64,000 nt of DNA from Sympetrum striolatum (Eukaryota; Arthropoda; Insecta; Odonata; Libellulidae). The notes under the pieces were generated by a model that saw nothing but the letters and a program-made list of their open reading frames with translations, searched no databases and was not told the DNA's origin. The stretch's first letter is position 1. Each line of letters opens with the position of its first letter. A program made the position numbers and the translations under genes. Positions 22,035 through 34,683 of the stretch are shown here, piece by piece. The DNA lies in assembly GCA_947579665.1 (NCBI GenBank), contig OX388346.1:87980615-88044614 (forward strand), given 5' to 3'.

Positions 22035-25000
22035 CTAGCAGAATGGCCCGTTGATTCTCAACGGGGATATTAAATTTCATAAAAACCAGTGTAACCACCT
22101 TGATCGTGAGAAATATATCATAATTGCTGATAAATAGCAAATACCAGACTTTCCAAACATATATACCACGAAATGTAAGTTACAATTAAGTCTAAAAAGC
22201 TGTATCAACTTAATATTTAATCTTATATAGTTTGAATGAGATGCGGGCAGGTAGTTATAGCTGAATGAGCTTTTCCGTGACAATGTATCAAAATGTATCT
22301 ACGTACGAAAGTGAGGCATACATATAGCTTCTTCCTTTCTGGCTTATATCTCCTAAAGGCAGGTTGATGTAGCGAATGAGCTTTTCGGTGACAATGTATC
22401 AAAACGAATCTACGTATGAAAGTGAGGAATACATAATAGCTTCTTCCCCTCTGACATTCCCCCCAAATCTACTAAAGGAGCAGTTTTCTTATTTCTACGC
22501 CGACTGAAGCCGCAAACTTTAGACTGGTCATCACTGAGAGGATACCTCCAGTAACTGAATAAGTGTGATTCCGAGAATAGACGAATAAGTCATTGTTATA
22601 TTTCTTGCGAGAAGAAAAAACTACAGACATTAAATAAGAAATGGTGTATCATGGAACTAAAGGTATGTTTTATTTATTTCGAATTCATTTATTTCAAATT
22701 ACACTGCAATTAGACTATTTGTTTTTTCTCGGTAATACTTATAACGTGAGGTTGTTAGTGAGAATTCTTGGCTCGTATAAAATGAAGTGGTATGTTAATT
22801 AATGTTTAGGAACGTAGTCGTAGATCTTGGGAATGAATATGTGCAAGATACAATGCCATATTAGATGGAACGATAAAAGTCATGAAAATGGAGCAGCAAT
22901 CTTACCGAAATAAGTCTGTGGAGCTATGCTCTTAAGTCGAAATTCATTATATGATAAGTGCATTGGGTTAAGTGATATGTAAAGTATTTGATTAAAAACC
23001 TGAAAAGTTCGTGATGCTAACGATGTTTAATATTTTCAATTATTTTATTCACCTACCTCCGTTGAGAAGGTGAATGGCGTCTTAAGTAAATTTACAATTT
23101 ATGGTTATCTGTATAGTTTCCTATCCCGAAAACAAACTAATGTTCAACATGTGTAAGAGTTAAGACCTATTCTTCGGCTGAGGTCAAATTAATAAATTTC
23201 AGCGTACAGTATGCTAAGTATTGACAATTGGGTGAGTTACTTTCAATATCAGTGTTTTATTATGATGGGAAATTAGGACGTGAGTAATTTCCGCCAAATG
23301 TAATATGAGATAGGTCCACAACTTACCACGTTATTATTTTAAATCGGTGGAACTGACAGCGAGAATGCAAATTCTTTCAACGTACGAATTTCAAAATCGT
23401 TTTAATTCCCTGAATATTCAGTTAACCATCACGTTATCATAAACAAAACTCGGTTGTCACAGACGCTTAAGGAAATTTGAAAAAAATCAAAGGAAATATG
23501 TTTGTACCTTTCAACGTGCGTTTCTTCACAGGATATTGTTTGTCACAAAAATTTTAAAATGTCATTCAATTTTTTATTCTTCGTAAATCTTCATCTCTTA
23601 TTTTCAAAATTAATTTTAACTGTTCATTGATCCGCCATGTTTTCTTATGGAATTACACATGAGTTCGGAATTTACAATCGCCTTGATCGTCAAGGGAATG
23701 GGTTTGTTTACACATGGCAATTTAGACAAAATATTCGTACACTTTATCTAAATTCTCACAATTTCGAATCACATACGATATTTCTCGACCAAAATAAAAA
23801 TCTTTGTTCTATTTTCCTTCTTTTGATGCTAGTTTCGACTTCCTACGACTGTTCTTTCTAATTTTGTTTTGCAAAAGAAGTGAAACGTGCAACGAAAAGA
23901 ATGAACTTTACGTGTATTTCTTATGCAAACTGTTTTAGTCGTCTAAAATATATTCTAAGATCACATTAAGACAATAAGTACCACCTTTAAAGAGAAATTT
24001 TCATACAGGTACAGGGGGGCAAAGTAATAAAATATCAAACATAAATTAGGTACTGAAATAAATTATGTATCAACTAATAACCACCGATGAAATTTTCTTG
24101 GGGAAAGTAAGTGTATTATGGAGCTGACTCGTATCCCAATCTTAAAATGTGTAACATAAACACGGAACACAAATAACACAGAAATTATCATGAAGTCAAA
24201 ATAGGAACAAAAATTAAAAACCATAAACAGAAGGATGGTAAATATATATGGATTGGAAGCACTTAAAAACAACGATTAAATGAATGTGTATATTCTGCAT
24301 GTAATAAAATAAAATTTCTTTACCTTTTTGGTCTATCATACGATGCTGGAGGTTTGCTACAACTTTACAACTCGCCGTTCAACTCTTCAAAGAATAGAGA
24401 CACCGAATCTGGGAAATCTTTACTTTCTTCGCTAACTCCATTTCCGTAAATCGCTAAATATACATTATTGCAAATAGATTAGATTTAATACTTAATTCAG
24501 AAGAATATATATTCAATACGTCCTCAACTTACCAGGATATTTATACGCAGCTCGTTGAATTGTTCGAAAAAATCAATTTTTGGTTAACCACAAATATAAA
24601 ACTCATTTATTTTACGAAAAAGACAGTAAACAATTATGTTGCTATAAATAAAACTTGGTTGCTACAGACTCGTCAACAAAATTCGAAATTTTAAAAATTT
24701 TCCCCCTCTTCTTATGGAATTACGCTTGAGCTCGGAATCAACAATCGCCTTGATCGTCAAGGGAATGAGTGGTTTACTACATGGACATTTAGACAAAATT
24801 TTCGTATATTTTATCAAAATTCTCGCAATTTCGAGTCGCAAACGATATTCCACGACCATAATAAGAATCTTTATTCTATTTCCCTTCTTTTGATGCTTGT
24901 TACGACTTCCTACGACTGTTCTTTCTAATTTAGTTTTGCAAAAGAAACGAATCATGCAACGAAAAAAATGAACTTTGCGTGTATTTCTTATGCAAACTGT

Positions 25001-25193
25001 TTTACTCGTCTGGGTTCGAACGGTGGACTTTGGGCAAATTTTAATTACCACTTGATCATCCGGGGGAAGACATTTAATGATGTTAAAAGTTTGAACATTG
25101 TGCGACGTATAGTTTTTGAGATTTTGCTAAAAGTGTTACATCCCTTTTTTGAGGACAGACGGACGGACACGTTACTAAATTAATATATATAGA
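22035..25193 (-). mobile_element. non-autonomous Helitron copy A, 3.16 kb
   Basis: On the minus strand it begins TCTATATATATTAATTTAG at 25,193. It ends with an 8-bp-stem hairpin, CCCGTTGA-GAA-TCAACGGG (22,065-22,047), then CATTCTG and CTAG at 22,038-22,035, with T as flank. No Rep/helicase ORF is seen. It contains a tandem duplication near its 3' end (GAATGAGCTTTTCCGTGACA near 22,265 and again near 22,375). The B-box-like TCTGGGTTCGAACGG lies near 25,010 on the plus strand. It is a close copy of the neighbouring element at 25,194-28,344. Confidence 0.85.
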
Positions 25194-28100
25194 CTAGCAG
25201 AATGGCCCGTTGATTCTCAACGGGGATATTAAATTTCATAAATACCAGTGTAACCACCTTGATCGTGAGAAATATATCATAATTGTTGATAGATAGCAAA
25301 TACCAGACTTTCCAAACATATATACCACGAAATGTAAGTTACAATTAAGTCTAAAAAGCTGTATCAACTTAATATTTAATCTTATATAGTTTGAATGAGA
25401 TGCGGGCAGGTTGTTAGAGCTTTGCCGTGACAATGTATCAAAATGTATCTACGTACGAAAGTGAGGCATACATATAGCTTCTTCCTTTCTGGCTTATATC
25501 TCCTAAAGGCAGGTTGATGTAGCGAATGAGCTTTTCGGTGACAATGTATCAAAACGTATCTACGTATGAAAGTGAGGAATACATAATAGCTTCTTCCCCT
25601 CTGACATTCCCCCAAATCTACTAAAGGAGCAGTTTTCTTCTTTCTACGCAGACTGAAGCCGCAAACTTTAGACTGGTCATCACTGAGAGGATACCTCCAG
25701 TAACTGAATAAGTGTGATTCCGAGAATAGACAAATAAGTCATTGTTATATTTCTTGCGAGAAGAAAAAACTACAGACATTAAATAAGAAATGGTGTATCA
25801 TGGAACCAGAAGGTATGTTTTATTTATTTCAATTTCATTTATATCAAATTACACTGCAATTAGACTATTTGTTTTTTCTCGGTTATACTTATAACGTGAG
25901 GTTGTTAGTGAGAATTCGTGACTCATATAAAATGAAGTGGTATGTTAATTAATGTTTAGGAACGTAGTCGTAGATCTTGGGAATGAATAAGTGCAAGATA
26001 CAATGCCATATTAGATGGAACGATAAAAGTCATGAGAATGGAGCAACAACCTTACCGAAATCAGTCTGTGGAGCTATGCTCTTAAGTCTAAATTCATTAT
26101 ATGATAAGTGCATTGGGTTAAGTGCTATGTAAAGTATTTGATTAAAAACCTGAAGAGATCGTGATGCTAACGATGTTTAATATTTTCAATTATTTAATTC
26201 ACCTACCTCCGTTGAGAAGGTGAATAGCGTCTTAAGTAAATTTACATTTTATGGTTATCTGTATAGTTTCCTATCCCGAAAACAAACTAATGTTCAACAT
26301 GTGTAAGAATTAAAACTTATTCTTCGGCTGAGGTCAAATTAATAAATTTCAGCGTACAGTATGCTAAGTATTGACAATTGGGTTAGTTACTTTCAATATC
26401 AGAGTTTAATTATGATGGGAAATTAGGACGTGAGTAATTTCCGTCAAATGTAATATGAGATAGGTCCACAACTTACCACGTTATTATTTTAAATCAGTGG
26501 AATAGACAGTGAGAATGCAAATTCTTTCAACGTACGAATTTCAAAATCGTTTTAATTCAATGAATATTCAGTTAACAATCACGTTATCACAAACAAAACT
26601 CGGTTGTCACAGACGCTTAAAGAAAATTGAAAAAAATCAAAGGAAAAATGTTCGTACCTTTCAACGTGCGTTTCTTCACAGGATATTGTTCGTCACAAAA
26701 ATCTTAAAATGTCATTCAATTTTTTATTCTTCGTAAATCTTCATTTCTTATTTTCAAAATTAATTTTAACTGTTCATTGATCCGCCATGTTTTCTTATGG
26801 AATTACTCATGAGTTTGGAATTTACAATTACCTTGATCGTCAAGGGAATGGGTTTGTTTACAAAAGGCAATTTAGACAAAATTTTCGTATATTTTATCTA
26901 AATTCTCGCATTCTCGAATCACATACGATATTTCTCGACCAAAATAAAAATCTTTGTTCTATTTTCCTTCTTTTAATGCTAGATTCGACTTCCTACGACT
27001 GTTCTTTCTAATTTTGTTTTGCAAAAGAAGTGAAACGTGCAACGAAGAGAATGAACTTTACGTGTATTTCTTATGCAAACTGTTTTAGTCGTCTAAAATA
27101 TATTCTAAGATCACATTAAGACAATAAGTACCACCTTTAAAGAGAAATTTTCATACAGGTACAGGGGGGCAAAGTAATAAAATATTACACATAAATTAGG
27201 TACTGAAATAAATTATATATCAACTAAAAACCACCGATGAAATTTTCTACGGGAAAGTAAGTGTATTACGGAGCTGACTCGTATCTCAATCTTAAAATGT
27301 GTAACATAAACACGGAACACAAATAACACAGAAATTATCATGAAGTCAAAATAGGAACAAAAATTAAACACCATTAACAGAAGGATGGTAAATATATATG
27401 GATTGGAAGCACTTAAAAACAACGATTAAATCAATGTTTATATTCTGCTTGTAATAAAATAAAATTTCTTTACCTTTTTGGTCTATTATACGATGCTGGA
27501 GGTTTGCTACAACTTTACAACTCGCCGTTCAACTCTTCAAATAATAGAGACACCGAATCTGGGAAATCTTTACGTTCTTCGCTAACTCCATTTCCGTAAA
27601 TCGCTAAATATACATTATTGCAAATAGATAAGATTTAATACTTAATTCAGAAGAATATATATTCAATACGTCCTCAACTTACCAGGATATTTATAAGCAG
27701 CTCGTTGAATTGTTGGAGAAAAATCAATTTTTGGTTAACCACAAATATAAAACTCATTTATTTAACGAAAAAGACGGTAAACAATTATGTTGCTATAAAT
27801 AAAACTTGGTTGCTACAGACTCGTCAACAAAATTCGAAATTTTAAAAATTTTCCCCGTCTTCTTATGAAATTACGCTTGAGCTCGGAATCAACAATCGCC
27901 TTGATTGTCAAGGGAATGAGTTGTTTACTACATGGAAATTTAGACAAAATTTTCGTATATTTTATCAAAATTCTCGCAATTTCGAGTCGCAAACGATATT
28001 CCACGACCATAATAAGAATCTTTATTCTATTTCCCTTCTTTTGATGCTAGTTTCGACTTCCTACGACTGTTCTTTCTAATTTATTTTTGCAAAAGAAACG

Positions 28101-28344
28101 AATCATGCAACGAAAAAAATGAACTTTGCGTGTATTTCTTATGCAAACTGTTTTACTCGTCTGGGTTCGAACCGTGGACTTTGGACAAATTTTAATTACC
28201 ACTTGATCATCCGGGGGAAGACATTTAATGATGTAAAAAGTTTGAACATTGTGCGACGTCTAGTTTTTGAGATTTTGCTAAAAGTGTTACATCCCTTTTT
28301 TGAGGACAGACGGACGGACACGTTACTAAATTAATATATATAGA
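25194..28344 (-). mobile_element. non-autonomous Helitron copy B, 3.15 kb, abutting copy A
   Basis: Same ends as copy A: TCTATATATATTAATTTAG at 28,344, hairpin at 25,224-25,206, CTAG at 25,197-25,194. It aligns with copy A along its whole length with scattered substitutions and small indels. Its 3' CTAG is followed immediately by the 5' TC of copy A. The outer 5' flank is T rather than the usual A. Confidence 0.85.
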
Positions 28345-29090
28345 AGAGGAGAGGGTAATGGCAAGGGACCGCTTTGAAAAAGGACGTTGGAGTTTAAGAT
28401 TGAGGATTACAGAAAAAATTATTCCTTTATTAATACCTTATATTTCGGAAACGGAAGCATTCGGTTTCCTACAGGCGACTTTGATATTCGTCGCAGAGGC
28501 AAATTCCTTTGCGAAAGCATGTTTAAAGACCTCCATTGTAGTAGGAAGAGCATTTTTGGGGAAAGAAACCTATCTCCAGATACGATTTCTTAAGATATTT
28601 CTGCTTATTAGATCGAAGAAGCCTTGATTATTTGGAACTCTGTTACTGGAAATGAGATAAAATAACTGAGCAAAGTTCCACCAGTAAGACTTTAATGCTA
28701 TTTTAATTTCTTAATTTAAATAATTTAATGCATTTATAAATTAAAATCATATAATGGTGGAATTATTTAAGCAAAGGATTCACACAATACTTTTTTTAAT
28801 GCTTATCATCAGGCCACAACTTAAAAACAACACAGATGGCAATTGATAGTTGAAACCGGTCCGGTCGCTTTAAACGAAATGTTTTGTGAACCTTTTGCCT
28901 AGTTACTTCCACCATCATGCAGATATACCAAATAACAGCTTTTAAAATCAAATTAATGAAATTACAGAATTAAAAAATAAATTGAAGTATTTCTGGTTGA
29001 ACGCTGCTAAGTTATTAGAGGTTTCAAATCCCAGCGAAGATGAAAGCTTTCGAAATACGTATTGGGTGCTCTTAAAAAGTGCTGTCTCAT
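28345..29090. other. spacer with an unrecognised 89-codon ORF
   Basis: An ORF at 28,358-28,627 (starting MARDRFEKGRWSLRLRITEK) has no recognised domain, and a second frame overlaps it. The rest is AT-rich. No splice context was found that would make it an exon. Confidence 0.3.
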
Positions 29091-29464
29091 TTCACGTTCT
29101 CTCGGAATACCGGTGAAAGAGACGCGGAACGACGGCTACTGGAGATAATAAAACTCTCATTCCTAACATCCGTGCTCCAAATTTTCTTTCTTTACACTGC
29201 AAAGTTATTTTGCCATGCACAACCGATCCACAATTAGCGAGAGATTGATTGACGCAATATTTTACTTCCCTTTGCAACCACGCCACATCCCAAATTTTAA
29301 AAGAAAGCGCAAGAGATATTCCGAGCAATAAAATGCTTAAAAAGTTCCCCCCCGCGAGATCCATCAACACTGGTATCCCAGAGAGGATCAACTTCCATTT
29401 TAGAGTCGTAAACAATGGGAGAGGTTCAAGTCATACAGATACTACGTGGATCTCGTTGTCATAG
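29091..29464. other. unidentified potentially coding segment, open on both strands
   Basis: A minus-strand frame of 107 codons (29,415-29,092) includes MDLAGGNFLSILLLGISLA and WDVAWLQREVKYCVNQSLA. A plus-strand frame of 71 codons (29,249-29,464) includes KMLKKFPPARSINTG. The composition is closer to coding than the surroundings. I do not recognise either product and cannot decide which strand, if any, is real. It could be the edge of a transposon ORF. Confidence 0.3.
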
Positions 29465-29583
29465 CTTTTTTGGTGAGTTTAAAATTTCCTATTACATGCA
29501 GTGATGATAGTAAGATCCAATAATGGAAAGCAAAGATAAAAAAATCAACGCGAATGGTTGTAAATGGATGTTAAGAGCTAGAG

Positions 29584-31122
29584 CAGGGGTCGGCAACCTA
29601 TGGCACGCGTGCCAGGCTTGGCACGCGGTGGGATTCTCAATGGCACACCTTGCAACGAGCGAGGGATGTCAGCCCTGTAACTCTCGCATGTACTTTGTCG
29701 CAAGGAAGGATAAAGGAAAGGTGCGCGTTCGAATTAGTTAGCGCAATTCGAAAAATCGTAATTGTTTTGCGCGGGAGACGGCATTACACGCCGAGTGTGG
29801 AAGCAGATATCATCTTGTTTCGAGAGGTATTCTGTCGTCAAGTATTTATATTGTGAAAACTTAAATTTTGAAATTTTTAACGATAATAGCAATACCCGAA
29901 CTGCATATCTGAATTACTACAGAAAGAAAATAGTTGGTGTAATTGCGAAGGTATGTAATTAGATTTGATCTGTTACTTGTATTATATATTTCCTATTGAT
30001 TTAATTTTTATTAAAATTATCCTATTTAAAAAGATGTAGAATAAGAACTAAAAACTTGATGTTCGTAGTTTTCAAGACTCTTGGATGGATGAATATGGGT
30101 TTATACAACAAAAAGATCGTTCTCTATGTGTGATACGTCGCGAGAGCGTTTTATGCCGCACGTCAAGTGTACAACGACATTTCCAAAGAAAACACCAATC
30201 CATATTTAATAACAACGGTGAAAAATGTGAAGCTATAAAGCGAGCTGTTGCTGATTACAAGAAACAAGCAGCTTTATTTTGAAGAATAACTGGAATGAAG
30301 CCTAAAGCGACAGAATGCAGCTTCACAATTGCTCACTGCATAGCTGTCAAAGGTAAACCCTTTACAGATGGGGAATATATAAAGGAAATCTTTATAAAAA
30401 GTGCTGAAAAGTGGTTTAGCGATTTACCCAACCAACATACAATATTATCCCAAATTCGACAGATACCGGCTTCTGCACGAGCAATTGAAAGAAGAATAAC
30501 TGAAATGGCAGAAAATGTTGCAACAAAACAGAATTCAGGATTACAAGAAGCTGTTGCTTCATTTAGCGTCGCTGTTGATGAAAGCACCGATATAAATGAT
30601 GTTGCACGGCTTGCTGTAATTGCACGGTATTGTGGTAAAGATCAGGTTTATGAAGAATTGTGTAGCTTGATTCCTCTGTCTGGGACAACGACGGGGCAGG
30701 ATCTTACCTCATTCATGAATTATTTTGATAGCAAAAACATTAATATAAGAAAAATGTTTTGTGTAACTACAGATGGCGCACCTGCAATGGTTGGCAAGGA
30801 TGGAGGATTTGTCAAACTTCTAGAAAATCATATTGGACGTAAACTATTAAGCTTTCACTGTATAATACACCAGGAAAGTTTAGTTGCCAAAATTTCGTCA
30901 CAGCGCTTAATTCCTGTAATGAACACTGTTTTTAAAATAGTTAATTTCATAGTGTCTCGTTCTTCATTGACACACAGGCAATTTAAATCTCTTTTAGAAG
31001 AAATGGAAAGTGAATATGTGGACCTCCCCTTATACAGCCATGTCCGTTGGCTTAGTCGAGGTAATGTCTTGAATAAGTTCGTGTCATGTCTGGAACACAT
31101 TCAAGTTTTTCTTAATGAGTGA
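29584..31122 (+). mobile_element. hAT element, 5' end plus truncated transposase
   Basis: CAGGGGTCGGCAACCTATGG at about 29,585 followed by CACGCGTGCCA is a typical hAT terminal sequence. A decayed transposase reading frame follows at 30,085. No matching 3' terminus (ending in CCGACCCCTG) was found downstream, so the copy lacks its right half. Confidence 0.65.
30085..31122 (+). pseudogene. hAT transposase (ZBED/SCAND3-like), with stop and truncation
   Basis: The protein would cut and paste the surrounding hAT element. The N-terminal part has a degenerate BED zinc finger: CVIR where CxxC is expected, then HFQRKH, so one zinc-binding cysteine is lost. One in-frame TGA (30,280-30,282) separates it from a 275-codon open frame. 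That frame carries family landmarks in order: FSVAVDESTDINDVARLAVI (first catalytic Asp), CVTTDGAPAMVGKDGGF (second Asp), CIIHQE, and HVRWLSRGNVL. The frame ends at VFLNE, so the C-terminal catalytic Glu and the hATC dimerisation domain are missing. It cannot be an active transposase. Similar hAT-derived host genes exist, but stop plus truncation argue for a dead copy. Confidence 0.85.
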
Positions 31123-31396
31123 GACTAAACCTTTCAATCTTTCATTTGTATGTATTTCTTGATGTAATTTCATTTTCTTAAAATCTTTGGGATTTATCTC
31201 CTATTGTTCAACGTTCATTTCAATTCAGCTATAATTAATATCAGTTTAGTGAAGTTCATTTATTTTATCTGATTGTTTGTAGTGTCGGTTATGTTTTTTC
31301 CCCTTTCTTATTGTACAATTTCTATATTTTCACTGCCTGTCTATCATAACTATTTTCTTTCTCCTTCATCAGAAATATTATTTAATATGTATTTAG

Positions 31397-31474
31397 ATCC
31401 CTCCGTGGCTCCAAGTCATGGCCAATGCTCAACATCGGCAACCCAGCTGCTGATGATCATAATCGTAGATTGAT
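31397..31474 (+). CDS. exon a of an unrecognised gene (C-terminal part)
   Basis: Bounded by an acceptor (ATTTAG) and a donor (GAT followed by GTAAGA). The 78-nt exon reads SLRGSKSWPMLNIGNPAADD then HNRRL. A duplicate exon of exactly 78 nt lies at 38,820-38,897 and keeps SLR-SKSWPML and ADD-NRRL, with changes mostly at single bases. Reading phase at its end joins correctly to the exon at 31,584. The family is not recognised. Confidence 0.55.
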
Positions 31475-31583
31475 GTAAGACAGTGTGAAACTCTAGAACA
31501 CACAAAGATATTTTAAATTTATATCACGAAATATGCCTTCACTGGGTTCATAATCTCACCAGTCACATATTTTGGTCCTTCAG

Positions 31584-31683
31584 TCGAACAACTTCTGACC
31601 CAGCGAGAATCAATTGCGGTGATATCAGGCCGGGGCTGCAAGCCCGAAGAACAAGAAGTGGCAGGATCTATAGCAACTATGAG
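31584..31683 (+). CDS. exon b of the same unrecognised gene
   Basis: It follows acceptor TCCTTCAG and ends at GAG before GTACTC. In the phase set by exon a it reads RTTSDPARINCGDIRPGLQA and RRTRSGRIYSNYE, rich in arginine. Related segments appear at about 38,155-38,240 (RATSEPTRFTCEHIGAGL), 38,900-38,996 (TEPARVICKHRRPGLNARG) and, only as a piece, near 39,590-39,627. Repeated preservation of R-SGRIYS argues it was coding. Confidence 0.55.
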
Positions 31684-32111
31684 GTACTCATTGTAACTCT
31701 AACACTTCTATTCAATTAGGTGTGTTGTTTTACGATCGAAAGTTTACTATTATTCTGACTGAAATTGAAAGTAAACTTTTGTAATTTGATTTATATCCTG
31801 CAAGCGATCGATTAAAAATGAGATTCATCTAATTGAGAGTTTCCTCAACATAATATGGGCTTAATTTCATTAAAATCTTTACCTCACGTTATACGAATAA
31901 TTAGGCCCGCTAACGCTTCATTCGTAATTTTTATCTGAACTTGTAGGAAAATTGCAATCGATTGACCCACACTTTATGCTTATCTTGCAAATGTGTACCA
32001 TGTATATTATCCTTAAAAAAGCAATTAAAGGAAAAATATATTAACCACGCAAGTGTTTGTGAAAAGTGAAGTCTCTAATGGATAATGTCATAATGTCCAT
32101 CTATATCGTAG

Positions 32112-32217
32112 TGCCCATTCGTCCCCGGGGTCTGCCACAGAAGAATATTCACTAACATTAGTGAGTTTGTGCACGTGTATAGCAGATCCGATAAATGTAT
32201 TGCCTTCCCAAGCCAAG
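32112..32217 (+). CDS. exon c of the same gene
   Basis: It starts after ATCGTAG and ends CAAG before a consensus GTAAGTGTC donor. In the phase left by exon b (0) it is open: CPFVPGVCHRRIFTNISEF and SRSDKCIAFPSQ. It contains three cysteines. A decayed counterpart lies at about 40,031-40,142 with the same donor sequence. Confidence 0.55.
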
Positions 32218-32317
32218 GTAAGTGTCATTTTATACCATTTTTAAAAATATATTACGTAAATATTATTGAATCCGTAGTGAGCCATTATCATATATATGTA
32301 TTCGATATCTTTCACAG

Positions 32318-32409
32318 GCTTATCTAGTAGAAATCTCACTGTCTACGACAACTTCAGCAGCAGTCACCACAGCTCGGATACGTCCGACATTGGGGAGTAC
32401 TCGGAGTAA
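32318..32409 (+). CDS. last exon with stop codon
   Basis: It follows acceptor TTTCACAG. Joined to exon c (split Gly codon) it reads GLSSRNLTVYDNFSSSHHSS and DTSDIGEYSE, then TAA at 32,407-32,409. The serine-rich acidic tail looks like a cytoplasmic or disordered C-terminus. Four exons in compatible phases ending in a tidy stop make a real gene plausible. The 5' exons are missing or separated by the hAT insertion. The duplicate at about 40,262-40,310 has lost the match after SSDTLGSS. Confidence 0.55.
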
Positions 32410-32434
32410 TACACACATACTTTAGCTTTAAATA

Positions 32435-34670
32435 ACTGCAAATTACTTTTTGGTGGCGCTGCCTCCAGTCTGGCCGGTCCTCCTATGGAACGCGTTCGGG
32501 CTGGTGGACTCCTTCGTTGGTAGAATTTGATGAGTTTTCCTCCACTTTTTTCTTCCTCTTTGGGGAATTGCCAAAGTTCCTCCTTGCGAGTAGATAGGCC
32601 AACGTAAAAAGTCCCGTGGCTGAACGGTGTCCACGGCCAGTCGTTGGAGGTGTGAGTAATTTCTGGTAGGAAGGAGGGCAAAGAAGGCCTTCGCTCGTAT
32701 GGTTGCCAATTCCTGGATTGGGATGGCCCCAGTCAAGATTAAATTAGTGGGATTAGCGAAGGGTCAGCCAAGCTGCAGGATGGTGCGAAGGACGGCTCTC
32801 CCCGCTTTAGATGGAATTTCCCACGTGGTGCGGGTGAGGAACCCGCTCCAGGCGTGTGAGGCGTATAAAAGAGCACTCAAGATGGTTGCATGGTATGGGT
32901 GCAGCCTAACATGGAGTGGCTGGTCCGGGGACACTAGGAGTGGTAGGAGGACCCTCCGGCGAACCCTCGCATTTGTCGCAACCTGTTGTGCGTGGTTGCG
33001 GAGAGTGAGTCGTATATCAAGGGTGACTCCAAGGTAGACTGCTGTGCTTCTCCAATGGACTTCCTCAGCGCCGACGATGATTTGGTCCGGGTCGTCCGCC
33101 GGTCGGAGCATTGAAAAGATAATGGTCTATGTCTTCTTGAAGTTCACCCCTAACCTCCAGGTTTCGTACCATTCAAGAAGCTGGTAGGTGGCCAAGTATT
33201 GGTATAGCAAGTATTTTACAGCGAGTTTCCTGGAGTAGGACTTCCCTAGTAGCGCAGCATCGTCAGCATAAAATGCCGTTATGCAGCCGTAGAACTTTGT
33301 GGGAATGTCCGCACAAAAGATTTTGAACAAGATTGGTCCCCATATGCTACCCTGGAGAACTCCCATCCTGATGGTTCTGGTGGTGGAGGTGATCCCTCCA
33401 AAGAATACGTGGAAGGTCCGAGAGGTATGAGGCGATGGTGTTTATCGGCCATGTTGGAAAGTCCAGTCGATGTAGCTTATGGTGAAGGCCACTATGCCAC
33501 ATTCGGTTGATGGCCTTGGTGATGTCGAAAAAGGTCGCTGCAACCTGCTTTTTGTTGTTGAAAGCAGCACTGACGAATTGCAGGACGCGCAGAAGTTGGT
33601 GGGTTGTGGCGTGCTCCTCTCTAAAGCCGTATAGCTCCGATGAGAGGATATTCCTCACTGATAGTGTCCTCTGGAAAAGTGGAGTACGGTCCATTCCACA
33701 ATCTTCCCCAGTCCGTCCAGCAGTGATATGGAGCCGAAGCTATCTGGGTAAGAGCGGGACATTCCAGTTTTTAAGATCGGTATGATCTTCGCTCTTTTCC
33801 AAAAAGTTGGGAAGTGGCCCAGTCTGATAATGGTGTTTGTGATGCATACCAGCCAGAGAACCGCCACGGACGGAAGCCTTCGGAGTATTTCGTTTTCAAG
33901 TCCGTCCAGACCGCGGGCTTTTCGAATCTTAAGGCTACGAAGAGACACTTTCACGTCCTTCGCGGTGATTGTTTGGGGGTCTGTGTTGATGGGAAGCTGA
34001 AGTGGAGGCATCTGAGGAAGTTCAGGACCCGGATTTGGAGAAAATGCGTCCTCTAAGTGGTCAGCGAAGGCCTCTGCCGTGATAGTGCTCGGCTCTACGG
34101 TGGGTGTAGTAGCGTAACTTCGGAGGGTCAGGCCTTTGGCGAACTTCTACAGAGAACCGTCCTGGGTTTTGGTGAAGGCGATCTTCTTCTCCCACATCTG
34201 GGTCTTCCAGGTAGAGATGCTGTTCTGAATATTCCTCTGCAGTCGCCGGAATTCCCGGCGTAGATGCGGTTCTCTAGTGCGCGACCATAGGCGGCGGATC
34301 CTATTTTTCTCCCTGATGAAGGCGATGATGGTTTGAGGAAGTTCCAGTCTCCCTCCAAAGCCCCAATGTTTTCGTGGGATGGTGGCGTCAGCAGCAGCAG
34401 TGATGCTAGAAGCAAGGTTGAGTGTTGCAGCATCGACATCATCAGGGATGCCTGAGATGATGCATTTGATGAGGAAAAAGGCGTGGAAATAATCTCTTGA
34501 GCAGTCGATGTTTCCATCGGACTCATGGTACTGCTCGAGTTGACGGGGCTGCTGATCGAAAACTCGACGGCTGCCGATGGCTCGCTCGACGACAGTCCCT
34601 CACAGATTTTATCGGTAGTCAGCTCTCTCAAAACACGTCCTATCGCCACGAAGGTCGGGCTGGAACTACA
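32435..34670 (-). mobile_element. Jockey-like LINE inserted in a 3' UTR, 13-bp target duplication
   Basis: TTAGCTTTAAATA occurs at 32,422-32,434 and again at 34,671-34,683, flanking a 2236-bp insertion on the minus strand. The related uninterrupted sequence at about 40,325-40,345 (CAGCTTTAAATATTTAGATT) is the empty site. The element is 5'-truncated, so only the tail of the endonuclease-RT ORF remains. It has no poly(A) tail. It lies 13 nt after the stop codon of the gene ending at 32,409. Confidence 0.85.
32443..34649 (-). pseudogene. Jockey-clade reverse transcriptase, frameshifted
   Basis: Reverse transcriptase ORF of the LINE. From the 5' side: a linker region in broken frame; then VSLRSLKIRKARGLDGLENE (RT fingers) and FWKRAKIIPILK near 33,780; then LYGFREEHATTHQL and FFDITKAINRMWHSGL. 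VLQGSIWGPILF leads to the catalytic FYADD box, with YADD at 33,270-33,259. VYLGVTLD then marks the thumb. Frame breaks near 33,680 and 33,355 and in-frame stops at 33,127 and 32,764 kill the ORF. It ends with a stop near 32,443. The A-motif aspartate (DITKA) and both D of YADD are still present. Confidence 0.85.
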
Positions 34671-34683
34671 TTAGCTTTAAATA

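Noticed and set aside
34128..34649. 173-codon minus-strand ORF as a separate gene
   Set aside because: It lies in the LINE. Another frame over the same bases gives the expected linker before the RT, so this frame is a shadow.
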